The position numbers were made by a program, and so were the translations under genes. From contig NZ_BNEB01000002.1 of assembly GCF_016860545.1 (NCBI RefSeq), positions 1,054,001-1,118,000 of the forward strand: a DNA stretch of 64,000 nucleotides. The letters run 5' to 3'. Shown piece after piece: positions 9,010-18,400 of this stretch. Numbering within the stretch: the stretch's first letter is position 1; every line of letters starts with the position of its first letter. The stretch is from Streptomyces asoensis (GTDB lineage Bacteria; Actinomycetota; Actinomycetes; Streptomycetales; Streptomycetaceae). The notes beneath the pieces were generated by a model. That model searched no databases. It had not been told where the DNA came from and was given only the letters and a program-made list of their open reading frames with translations.

Positions 9010-12000
9010 CAGCGGCCTGCCGCTCTCGTACGCCCAGGAACAGCTCTGGTTCCTCGACCAGCTCCGCTCCGGTGCCTCCACCGAGTACCTGATGTGCGAG
9101 GCGTTCCGCATCCGCGGCCCCCTCGACACGCAGGTGCTGGAGGCGGCGTTCACCGAGATCTCGGCACGCCACGAGGTGCTGCGCACCCGCTACGGCACCG
9201 GGCGAGGCGCCGGCGCGCAGTTCGTGGCCGAGCCCGGCCCGGTGCGGCTCGTCCGGGTGGACCTGACGGGCACGGCGCCGGCGGACCGCGAGGCGCGCGT
9301 GCGCGAGCTGCACGCGGCCGAGCTGCGCACGCCGATCGACCTGCGCACCGCGGCCCCCTGGCGGCTGACCCTGGTCCGGTTCGCCGAGGAGGACGCCGCC
9401 CTGCTGGTGACGGTCCACCACATCGCCTTCGACGGATGGTCCTGGGGCGTCCTCGCCCGGGAACTGCACGAGCTGTGCACCGCGTTCGCGGCCGGCCGGC
9501 CCTCGCCGCTCGACCCGGTACCGGTGCAGTACGCGGACTTCGCGCAGTGGCAGCGCGACACCTGGGCGGCCGCACCCGCGCGGGCCGAGCAGCGGCGCGG
9601 ATACTGGCGGGAGCGGCTGGCGGGCCTGGAGCCGCTGGAGCTGCCCGCCGACCGCCGGCGTCCCACGCACTGGGACGCGGCCGGGGACAGCGTCGCGTTC
9701 ACGGTGCCCAGGGAGCTGGCCGGGCGGCTGGCGGTGCTCGGCCGGGACGCCGGCGCGACCCCGTTCATGGTGCACCTGGCCGCGTTCCAGCTGCTGCTCG
9801 CGCGCTGGTCCGGCCGCACCGACGTGGCGGTCGGCGTGTCCGTCTCGGACCGTGACGAGGTCGAACTGGAGCCGCTGGTCGGCCTGTTCCTCAACACCGT
9901 GGTGCTGCGCTCCGACCTGTCCGGCCACGGCTCGTTCCTCGACCTGCTGGCGCGGGTCCGGGAGACCACCCTGGACGCCTACGAGCACCAGGACGTGCCG
10001 TTCGGCTGGGTGGTGGCCGACCTCGCGCCCGAGCGGGACCCTTCCCGCAACCCGGTGTTCCAGGTCGGCTTCGCGCTGCACAACGCCGAGCGCCGCCCGC
10101 TGCGGCTGCCCGGACTCGACGTCGCCAAGGTCGAACCGGCCACCGATCACTCCGCCTTCGACCTGTCGCTGCACCTGTCCGAACTCCAGGACGGCTCGAT
10201 CGCGGCCCGGCTCATCTTCCCCACCGCGCTGTTCGACCGCGCGCGGATCGAGCGGATGGCGGCGAGCCTGCTACGGCTGCTCACCGGCATCGCCGAGCAC
10301 CCGGACGCCCCCGCGGACGCGTTGGAGACCGTCCCCGCCGAGCAACTGGCGTCCTTCGAGCGCTGGAACCGCACCGAGACCGAGCGGCCGCGGCAGTCGC
10401 TCGCCGAACTGTTCTTCGCCCAGGCCCTGGCCACCCCGGACGCGGTGGCCGTGGTGTCCGGCGAGCGGGAGACCCGCTACGCCGACCTCGTCGAACAGGT
10501 ACGGCTGCTGGCCGGGCTGCTGCGCTCGCGCGGCGTGGGCCCGGAGAGCGCGGTGGGCGTCGCGCTGCACCGCGGCACCGACCTGGTCGCCACCGTTCTC
10601 GCCGTGCTCACCGCGGGCGGCGTGTACGTGCCGCTGGCCCCGGAACACCCGGCGGAGCGGCTGGCCCACCTGATCGGCGATGCCGAAGTGACCCTGCTGG
10701 TCACCGAGGAGGCGCTGTCCGGACGGCTGCCGGACCACCCGAACACCCTCGTCCTCGACGCCGTCCGGCCCCCGGAGTCCGAGCAGGCTCCGCCCCTCGA
10801 ACCGGAGGGCGCGGCCGGCACGCGGGCCGCGTACGTGATGTACACCTCCGGTTCGACCGGCCGGCCCAAAGGTGTCGTCGTGCCCGAAGCCGCGATCCGA
10901 AACCGCGTGCTCTGGTCGGTGGAGCGCTACGGCCTGGGCCCCGGCGACCGGGTGCTTCAGAAGACCACCATAGGTTTCGACGCCGCGCTGTGGGAGTTCC
11001 TCTCCCCGCTGGTGTGCGGGGCCGCGGTGGTGACGGGCCCCCAGGACGCCCACCGCGACCCGGCGGTGATGGTCCGTGCCGTGGCCGAGCACCGGGTCAC
11101 CGTGCTCCAGGGCGTGCCCTCGATGCTGCGCCTGCTGCTGGAGGAGCCGGCCCTGGCCGACTGCGCCTCACTGCGCCTGCTGTGCTCGGCGGGCGAGCCG
11201 CTGCCCGCCGACCTGGCCGACCGGCTGCGCCGCACCCTCGACGCCGAGGTCGTCAACACCTACGGCCCCACCGAGTGCGCCGTGGACGCCACCGCCTGGC
11301 ACTTCGACCCGGACGAGCCCGGCGACCTGGTGCCCATCGGCCTGCCGCTGCCCAATGTGCGCACCTACGTGGTGGACCCCGAAGGCCGTCAGGTGCCCGT
11401 CGGGGTGACCGGCGAGCTGCACGTCGGCGGCCTCGGACTCGCCCGCGGCTACGCGGGTCGGGGCGACCTCACCGCGGACCGGTTCGTCCCCGACCCGGAC
11501 GCGGCCGTGCCCGGCGCGCGCCGGTACCGCACCGGCGATCTGGTGCGGCGCCGCGCGGACGGCCCGCTGGAGTACGTCGGGCGCGTCGACGACCAGGTCA
11601 AGATCGGCGGAGTGCGGATCGAGCCCGGCGAGATCGAGGTCCTGCTGTCGGCCCATCCGTCGGTGGCCGCCGCCGTGGTGGCCGTGCAGCGGTCCGACGC
11701 GGGCGACGCGCGGCTGACCGCGTACGCGGTGCCCGCCGCGGGGGAGCGGATCGATCCGGAGGCGCTGCGAGTCCACCTGGCCGCCACGCTGCCGGAGGCG
11801 ATGCTGCCGTCCGCCGTCGTCGGACTCGACGAGCTTCCCCTCACGCCGAACGGAAAGGTCGATCGCCGCCGGCTGTCGGCCGTCGCCGAACCCGGCCGGC
11901 CCGCCGCCGAGGACCGGCAGGGCCCGCGCACCCCGGCCGAGGAGGCCGTCGCCACGCTGATGGCCGAGATCCTGGGCGTCGAACGGGTCGGCGCCCAGGA

Positions 12001-15000
12001 CGACTTCTTCCTGCTGGGCGGCCACTCCCTGCTCGCGATCAGGCTCGTGCTGCGGCTGCGGCGCGCCTTCGGTACCGAACTGACCGTCGGCGAGCTGTTC
12101 CAGGCGAGGACGGTCGCCGCGCTGGCCGCCCGGCTCACCGAGGCCGGCGCCGGCACCGGTGAGCCGGCCCCGGACACCGATCCGGACGCCGTCCGGCCCG
12201 CGGGCCGGGACCGCCCGCTGCCGCTCTCGTTCGGCCAGCAGCGGATGTGGTTCCTCGACCAGCTGGAGCCCGGGACCCATGAGTACGTCGTCCCGCTGGC
12301 GCTGCGGCTGACCGGACCGCTCGACACCGCCGCGCTGCGCCACGCCCTGGACGCGCTGTCCGCACGGCACGAGATCCTGCGGACCAGGTACCGCTCCGAG
12401 GGCGGCGAGCCCGTCCAGGTCGTCGACCTCGCCGGGACGGTGGACTTCACCCTGACCGATCTGACGGGCGCGCCCGACGCCGGGCCACGGGCCCGGGCCC
12501 TGGTGGACGAGCTGGCCCGCCGGCCGTTCGACCTCGAACACGGACACCCGCTGCGGGCGACCCTGATCCGCACCGCTCCCGAGGACCACCTCCTCGTGCT
12601 GACCCTGCACCACATCGCCTTCGACGCCTGGTCGACCAACGTCTACCTGCGCGACCTCGACCTCTCCTACCGGGCCTTCACCGCGGGCGATCCGTCACCG
12701 CTCACCCCGCAGCCGGTGCGCTACGCCGACTTCGCGGTGTGGCAGCGCGAGCAGCAGCGGGCCGGCCGGCTGGACCCCCAGCTCGCCTACTGGCGCGACC
12801 GCCTGGAAGGACTCACGCCCGTCGAACTGCCCACCGACCGGGTCCGCTCGGCGGTCCGCGACGCCCGCGGCGACAACGTCGTCGTCGAGGTCGCGCCGGA
12901 AGTGGCCCGGGCCGTCACCGAACTGGCCGGCCGGCACGGCGCGACCCCGTTCATGGTGACGCTCGCCGCGTTCCAGGTGCTGCTGCGGCGCTGGACCGGC
13001 CGCGACGACCTCGCGGTGGGGACCCCGGTCGCCGGCCGGACCCGCCAGGAGACGGAGGACCTGGTCGGGTTCTTCACCAACAATCTGGTGATCCGCAGCG
13101 ATCTCGGCGGCAACCCGGCCTTCGGCGACCTGCTGGAGCAGGTCCGCCGCACGGTGCTCGACGCCTTCGCCCACCAGGACGTGCCGTTCGAGCACCTGGT
13201 CGACGCGCTGCAACCGGAGCGGGACCTCTCCCGCAACCCGCTGTTCCAGATCATGTTCGAACACCAGCACCTGGCGGGCGTCCCCGACCGGCTCGGCGCG
13301 GCCGCCATGGAACCGGTCCGGGCCGGACTGGAGACCGCCAAGTTCGACCTCACCGTGACCGTCAAGGAGCGCGGCGGGCGCATGTACTGCTGGTTCGAGT
13401 ACGCCACCGCGCTCTTCGACCGGGAGACCGTCGAACGGATGGCGGGCCACTACCTGACCCTGATCGCCAGTGTGACGGCCGCCCCCGGCGCGCGGATCGG
13501 CGACCTCGGCATGCTCACCGAGGACGAGCGGCAGCGCGCCCTCACCACCTGGGCCGACCCGGAGTCCGCACGGGCCGCGGTGCTCGACCCGGCCGACGAA
13601 CACGGTCTTTGCGTACCGGAGCTGTTCGCCCGGCAGGTCCGGCGGGCCCCGGACGCCATCGCCGTGGTCTTCGGCGACCAGCAGGTCAGCTACGCCGAAC
13701 TCGACGCGCTCTCCGACCGGTTCGCCGCCCGCCTGCGCTCCCTCGGGGTCACCGCCGAGACGGTCGTCGGCTCCTGCCTGGAGCGCGGCGTCGAGGCGGT
13801 GGTGGTCCTGCTCGCCGTACTGAAGGCCGGCGGCGTCTACGTGCCGTTCGACCCCGGGCACCCCGCCGAGCGGCTGGAGCTCATGCTCGCCGACGCCGGC
13901 CCGGAACTCGTCGTCACCACCCGCGCGTTCGCCGACCGCCTGACCGGAGCCCACCGGGTGGTCCTGGCCGACGCCGACGCCCGGGACGAACCCGTCCCGG
14001 CCCCGGCGGGCCCGGCGCCCCTCCCGGCCCGGCCGCGCAACCTCGCCTATGTCATCTACACCTCCGGCTCGACCGGCCGCCCCAAGGGCGTGATGATCGA
14101 GCACCGTGCGTACGCCCACCACTGCCGGGTGATCGCCGACGCGTACGGCATCGTCCCCGGCGAACGGGTGGCGCTGCTGTCCGCCCTCACCTTCGACGTG
14201 GCGATGGACCAGACCGCGGCCACCCTGGTGGCCGGCGCCACCGTCGTCGTCGCCGACCCGGTGTTCTGGACCCCGGACGAACTGCCCGCCCGGCTCGCCG
14301 AGCACGGCGTCACCGTCCTGGAGATCACCCCGTCCTACTACCGGGCCGTCCTGGAATCGCCCGACCTGCACCTGCTGGACTCGCTGAAGCTGATGAACGT
14401 CGGCAGCGACGTGGTCACCGCGCTGGACGCGCGGCGCTGGTCCGAAACCGGCCTGCCCGCCCGCTTCCTGTGCAACTACGGACCCACCGAGGCCACCGTC
14501 ACCTGCCTGCTGCATCCCGTTCCCGAGGCGTCGGCGGAGGGCGACGCCGCCCGTGCCCTGCCGCTCGGCCGGCCCGTGCCCGGCACCCGGGCCTACATCC
14601 TGGACGCCGACCTGCGACCCGTCCCCGTCGGCGTCCCCGGCGAGCTGTACCTCGGCGGCGTCCGGCTGGCCCGCGGCTACCACCGGCGGCCGGACCTCAC
14701 CGCGGAGCGGTTCGTGCCCGACCCCTTCGCCACCGAGCCCGGCGGGCGGCTCTACCGGACCGGCGACCTGACCCGCCACCGCCCCGACGGCACCATCGAG
14801 TTCCTCGGCCGGATCGACCACCAGGTCAAGGTCCGCGGCCTGCGCATCGAACTCGGCGAGATCGAGACGGCCCTCGCCCGGCACCCCGCTCTCCAGGAGG
14901 CGGTGGTCACCGCCCCGCAGACGGCTCCCGGTGAACGCCGGCTGGCCGCCTACCTGGTGGCGCGTCCCGGCAGCCCGATGCCCGACGTGGCCGAGCTGCG

Positions 15001-15448
15001 CGCGCACCTGGGCGCGCTGCTGCCCGAGTACATGATCCCCTCCGTGTGGGTGCCGCTCGACGCGTTCCCGCTGACGGCCAGCAAGAAGATCGACCGCAAG
15101 GCCCTGCCGGACGCCTCGGCCGCCCTGACCGGCGGCGCCCGCGAACACCTCGCCCCGCGCGACCCCGCCGAGGAGGCCGTCGCCGCGATCTGGTCCGAGG
15201 TCCTCGGCCAGGAGCGGATCGGCGCCCACGACGATTTCTTCGCCCTGGGCGGGCACTCACTGCTCGCCACCCGGGTGCTGGCCCGGCTCCGCGAGACGTT
15301 CGCCGTCGAGCTGCCCCTGCGCCTGCTGTTCGAGGCCACCACCGTGGCCCGGCTCTCCCAGGCGGTGTCCGAGGCCGTGGAGGCCGACGTCGCCGCGCTC
15401 TCCGACCAAGAAGTGGCGGGTCTGCTCGCCGAGGAAGGCCTGCGATGA
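8996..15448 (+). CDS. NRPS1: C-A-T-C-A-T
   Basis: Two-module peptide synthetase, 2150 residues. C1 about 8-440 (HHIAFDGWS), A1 466-950, T1 LGGHSL near 1008, C2 1074-1500 (HHIAFDAWS, Gly of HHxxxDG replaced by Ala), A2 1538-2030, T2 LGGHSL near 2084. Reading specificity positions by eye against GrsA gives A1 = D-A-W-Q-C-A-T-V-D-K and A2 = D-V-D-E-M-V-N-V-T-K. A1 begins like some Gln-type codes (DAWQ...), while A2 matches no common code I know. Non-standard monomers are therefore likely, such as Dap, ureidoalanine, Dab or a hydroxylated residue. There is no loading module; the protein starts with a C domain, so it either acylates its first residue or accepts a chain from NRPS3 or the free carrier protein. 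GGAGGTGACCG precedes the ATG; its stop overlaps NRPS2 (ATGA). Confidence 0.95.
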   Translation: MSADDSGLPLSYAQEQLWFLDQLRSGASTEYLMCEAFRIRGPLDTQVLEAAFTEISARHEVLRTRYGTGRGAGAQFVAEPGPVRLVRVDLTGTAPADREARVRELHAAELRTPIDLRTAAPWRLTLVRFAEEDAALLVTVHHIAFDGWSWGVLARELHELCTAFAAGRPSPLDPVPVQYADFAQWQRDTWAAAPARAEQRRGYWRERLAGLEPLELPADRRRPTHWDAAGDSVAFTVPRELAGRLAVLGRDAGATPFMVHLAAFQLLLARWSGRTDVAVGVSVSDRDEVELEPLVGLFLNTVVLRSDLSGHGSFLDLLARVRETTLDAYEHQDVPFGWVVADLAPERDPSRNPVFQVGFALHNAERRPLRLPGLDVAKVEPATDHSAFDLSLHLSELQDGSIAARLIFPTALFDRARIERMAASLLRLLTGIAEHPDAPADALETVPAEQLASFERWNRTETERPRQSLAELFFAQALATPDAVAVVSGERETRYADLVEQVRLLAGLLRSRGVGPESAVGVALHRGTDLVATVLAVLTAGGVYVPLAPEHPAERLAHLIGDAEVTLLVTEEALSGRLPDHPNTLVLDAVRPPESEQAPPLEPEGAAGTRAAYVMYTSGSTGRPKGVVVPEAAIRNRVLWSVERYGLGPGDRVLQKTTIGFDAALWEFLSPLVCGAAVVTGPQDAHRDPAVMVRAVAEHRVTVLQGVPSMLRLLLEEPALADCASLRLLCSAGEPLPADLADRLRRTLDAEVVNTYGPTECAVDATAWHFDPDEPGDLVPIGLPLPNVRTYVVDPEGRQVPVGVTGELHVGGLGLARGYAGRGDLTADRFVPDPDAAVPGARRYRTGDLVRRRADGPLEYVGRVDDQVKIGGVRIEPGEIEVLLSAHPSVAAAVVAVQRSDAGDARLTAYAVPAAGERIDPEALRVHLAATLPEAMLPSAVVGLDELPLTPNGKVDRRRLSAVAEPGRPAAEDRQGPRTPAEEAVATLMAEILGVERVGAQDDFFLLGGHSLLAIRLVLRLRRAFGTELTVGELFQARTVAALAARLTEAGAGTGEPAPDTDPDAVRPAGRDRPLPLSFGQQRMWFLDQLEPGTHEYVVPLALRLTGPLDTAALRHALDALSARHEILRTRYRSEGGEPVQVVDLAGTVDFTLTDLTGAPDAGPRARALVDELARRPFDLEHGHPLRATLIRTAPEDHLLVLTLHHIAFDAWSTNVYLRDLDLSYRAFTAGDPSPLTPQPVRYADFAVWQREQQRAGRLDPQLAYWRDRLEGLTPVELPTDRVRSAVRDARGDNVVVEVAPEVARAVTELAGRHGATPFMVTLAAFQVLLRRWTGRDDLAVGTPVAGRTRQETEDLVGFFTNNLVIRSDLGGNPAFGDLLEQVRRTVLDAFAHQDVPFEHLVDALQPERDLSRNPLFQIMFEHQHLAGVPDRLGAAAMEPVRAGLETAKFDLTVTVKERGGRMYCWFEYATALFDRETVERMAGHYLTLIASVTAAPGARIGDLGMLTEDERQRALTTWADPESARAAVLDPADEHGLCVPELFARQVRRAPDAIAVVFGDQQVSYAELDALSDRFAARLRSLGVTAETVVGSCLERGVEAVVVLLAVLKAGGVYVPFDPGHPAERLELMLADAGPELVVTTRAFADRLTGAHRVVLADADARDEPVPAPAGPAPLPARPRNLAYVIYTSGSTGRPKGVMIEHRAYAHHCRVIADAYGIVPGERVALLSALTFDVAMDQTAATLVAGATVVVADPVFWTPDELPARLAEHGVTVLEITPSYYRAVLESPDLHLLDSLKLMNVGSDVVTALDARRWSETGLPARFLCNYGPTEATVTCLLHPVPEASAEGDAARALPLGRPVPGTRAYILDADLRPVPVGVPGELYLGGVRLARGYHRRPDLTAERFVPDPFATEPGGRLYRTGDLTRHRPDGTIEFLGRIDHQVKVRGLRIELGEIETALARHPALQEAVVTAPQTAPGERRLAAYLVARPGSPMPDVAELRAHLGALLPEYMIPSVWVPLDAFPLTASKKIDRKALPDASAALTGGAREHLAPRDPAEEAVAAIWSEVLGQERIGAHDDFFALGGHSLLATRVLARLRETFAVELPLRLLFEATTVARLSQAVSEAVEADVAALSDQEVAGLLAEEGLR

Positions 15449-18400
15449 CCGACACCAGGGACCGCGCGCACCTGAGGCAGGAACTGCTCCGCCTGCGCCT
15501 CGCCGGACGGGCCGCCCCGGCCCCGGCGGACGGCATCGCACGCGCGCCGCGCGGCGGCCCGCTCCCGCTGTCCTTCGCCCAGCGCCGTCTGTGGATCCTC
15601 GACCGGCTCCAGCCCGGCGGCACCGAGTACCTGATGACCGTGGCGCTCAGGCTGCGCGGCCCTCTCGACCGGGCCGCGCTGCGTACCGCGCTGGACGGGA
15701 TCCTCCACCGGCACGAGGTGCTGCGGACCCGCTATCCGGTGGCCGACGGCGAGCCCGTGCAGATCGTCGACGAGCCGGGGAGCGTCCCCCTCGTCGAGGA
15801 GGACCTCGGCGCACTCGACCGGGCGGCCGCGGACGCCCGGATCGCCGCCCTGGCCACCGGCGCGCGCCGGCCGGTCGACCTCGCCGAGGGCCCGGTGTTC
15901 TCCGCCGTGCTGGCCCGGACGGCAGCGCAGGAGCACGTCCTCCTGCTCACCGTCCACCACATCGCCTGTGACGGGCGGTCCGAGGACGTCCTCGTCCGCG
16001 AACTCGCGGAACGCTACGCCGACGCGGTCGCCGGGCGCCCCACCCGCTCGCCCGAGCCGCAGGTGCAGTACGCCGACTTCGCCCTCTGGCAGCGCGAACG
16101 GCTCTCCGGTGCGGCGCTGCGCCGCCCGCTGGACCACTGGCGCGAGCGGCTGGCCGGGCTGCCGCCCCTGGAACTGCCCACCGACCGTCCCCGTCCCGCC
16201 GTACGCGACTCGGCGGGCGGGCTGGCGCCGCTCGCCGTGCCGGCCGGCACCGCCCGGCGGCTGACGGCGCTCGCGCGGGAGCACGGCGCCACCCCCTTCA
16301 TGGCGCTGCTGGCGGCGCACGCCGTGCTGCTGGGCCGCTGGAGCGGCCGGCGCGACGTCGCCGTCGGCTTCCCGGTGGCCGGGCGCGACCGCGCGCAGCT
16401 CGAGGACGTGGTCGGCCTCTTCCTCAACACGCTGGTGCTGCGGGTCGACCTGGCCGCAGCGCCGTCGTTCGCGGACCTGGTGCGGCAGGTCCGCGAACGC
16501 GCCCTCGACGCCTACGCCCACCAGGAGCTGCCCTTCGAGCGGCTGGTCGAGGAGCTGGCACCGGAGCGGGACCCGTCCCGGACGCCGCTGTTCTCCTCCA
16601 TGCTGCTGTGGCAGGACGCGGCCGGTTCGCCGGCGCCGGCGAAGATGGGCCCGCTGACGGCCGAGCGGCTGCCGGTCGGCGAGAGCAGCGCCAAGTTCGA
16701 CCTCACCGTGGGGCTCGCCGAGCAGCCGGACGGCTCGCTGTCCGGCGGCGTCAACTACGCCTCGGCGCTGTTCGACCCGGCGACGGCCGAACGGTTCGCC
16801 GCGCAGTTCGCCCGCCTGCTGGAGAGCGCGGTCGCCTCGCCCGGCACCCCGGTGGACGAACTGGAGATCCTGCCCGCGGCGGAGCGCGACCGCCAGCTCG
16901 TCGACTGGAACGCGACCGGCCGGCCCTACCCGGCCGGCACCCTCGTGCAGCTGTTCGAGGCCCAGGTCGCCCGCACCCCCGACGCCGAGGCGGTGCGCCA
17001 CGAGGGCGTCGGCCTCGGCTACCGGGACCTGGACGAGCGGGCCGGCCTGCTCGCCCAGCACCTGCGTACCCTCGGCGTCGGACCCGAGTCCGTGGTCGGC
17101 GTCTGCCTGCACCGCGGCACCGACCTCGTGGTGGCGCTGCTGGCGGTGCTCAAGGCCGGCGGCGCCTACCTGCCGCTCGACCCGGACTACCCGGCCGACC
17201 GGCTCGCCCTCATGCTGGAGGACTCCGGCGCCCGCGCCGTGATCACCGACCCCGGACTCGCCCCCCAGGTGCGCGACCGCGCGCCGCACCTGGTCGACAT
17301 CACCGCGGACATCCCCCGCGCCCGCGCCCACCCCCCGGCCGTCGCGGCGTCCCCCGAGCACCCGGCGTACCTGATCTACACGTCGGGCTCCACCGGCCGC
17401 CCCAAGGGCGTGCTGGTCGAACACCGGGCCATCGTCAACCGGCTGCACTGGATGCAGGAGGCCTACGGTCTCGGCGCCGACGACCGGGTGCTCCAGAAGA
17501 CGCCCTACAGTTTCGACGTCTCGGTGTGGGAGTTCTTCTGGCCGCTGATCACCGGCGCCACCCTGGTGCTCGCCCGCCCCGGCGGCCACCGCGACCCGGC
17601 CTACCTGGCCGGGCTGATCGGCACCGAGGCGATCACCACCGTCCACTTCGTACCGTCGATGCTGCGGGCCTTCCTCGCCGGGCCGCTGCCGGCCCTGCCC
17701 TCGCTGCTGCGCGTGGTGTGCAGCGGCGAGGCGCTCCCCGCCGACCTGGTCACCGCCGTGCACGAGCGGATCGGCTGCGAGCTGCACAACCTGTACGGAC
17801 CGACCGAGGCCGCCGTGGACGTCACCGCGACCCGGTGCGAGCCGGGCCTCCCCGTCACCATCGGCCGCCCGATCGCCAACACCCGCACCTACATCCTGGA
17901 CGACGCCCTGCGGCCGGTGCCGATCGGCGTGCCGGGCGAACTCCTGCTCGGCGGCGTCCAGCTGGCCCGCGGCTACCTGAACCGTCCGGCGCTCACCGCC
18001 GACCGCTTCGTGCCCGACCCCTTCGCCACCGAGCCCGGCGGCCGGCTGTACCGCACCGGCGACCTGGCCCGGTACCGCGCGGACGGCGCCATCGAGTACC
18101 TGGGCCGGCTCGACCACCAGGTGAAGATCCGCGGCCAGCGGGTCGAACTCGGCGAGATCGAGGCGGTGCTGGCCGAGGTGCCCGGCGTCGCGGCCGCGGC
18201 CGTCGCCGTGCACGACGAACAACTCGTGGGATACCTGGTGCCGCTCTCGGCCGACGTCGAGGCGGCCCGCGAGCACCTGCGCGGGCGGCTGCCGGAACAC
18301 ATGCGGCCCGTGCACTGGACCCTGCTGGAGACCCTGCCCCTGACGCCCAGCGGCAAGACCGACCGCACGGCGCTGCCCGCACCCGACCGGACGCGCTCCG

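Noticed and set aside
12695..15256. 853-codon minus-strand open frame
   Set aside because: Same shadow effect, antisense to NRPS1.
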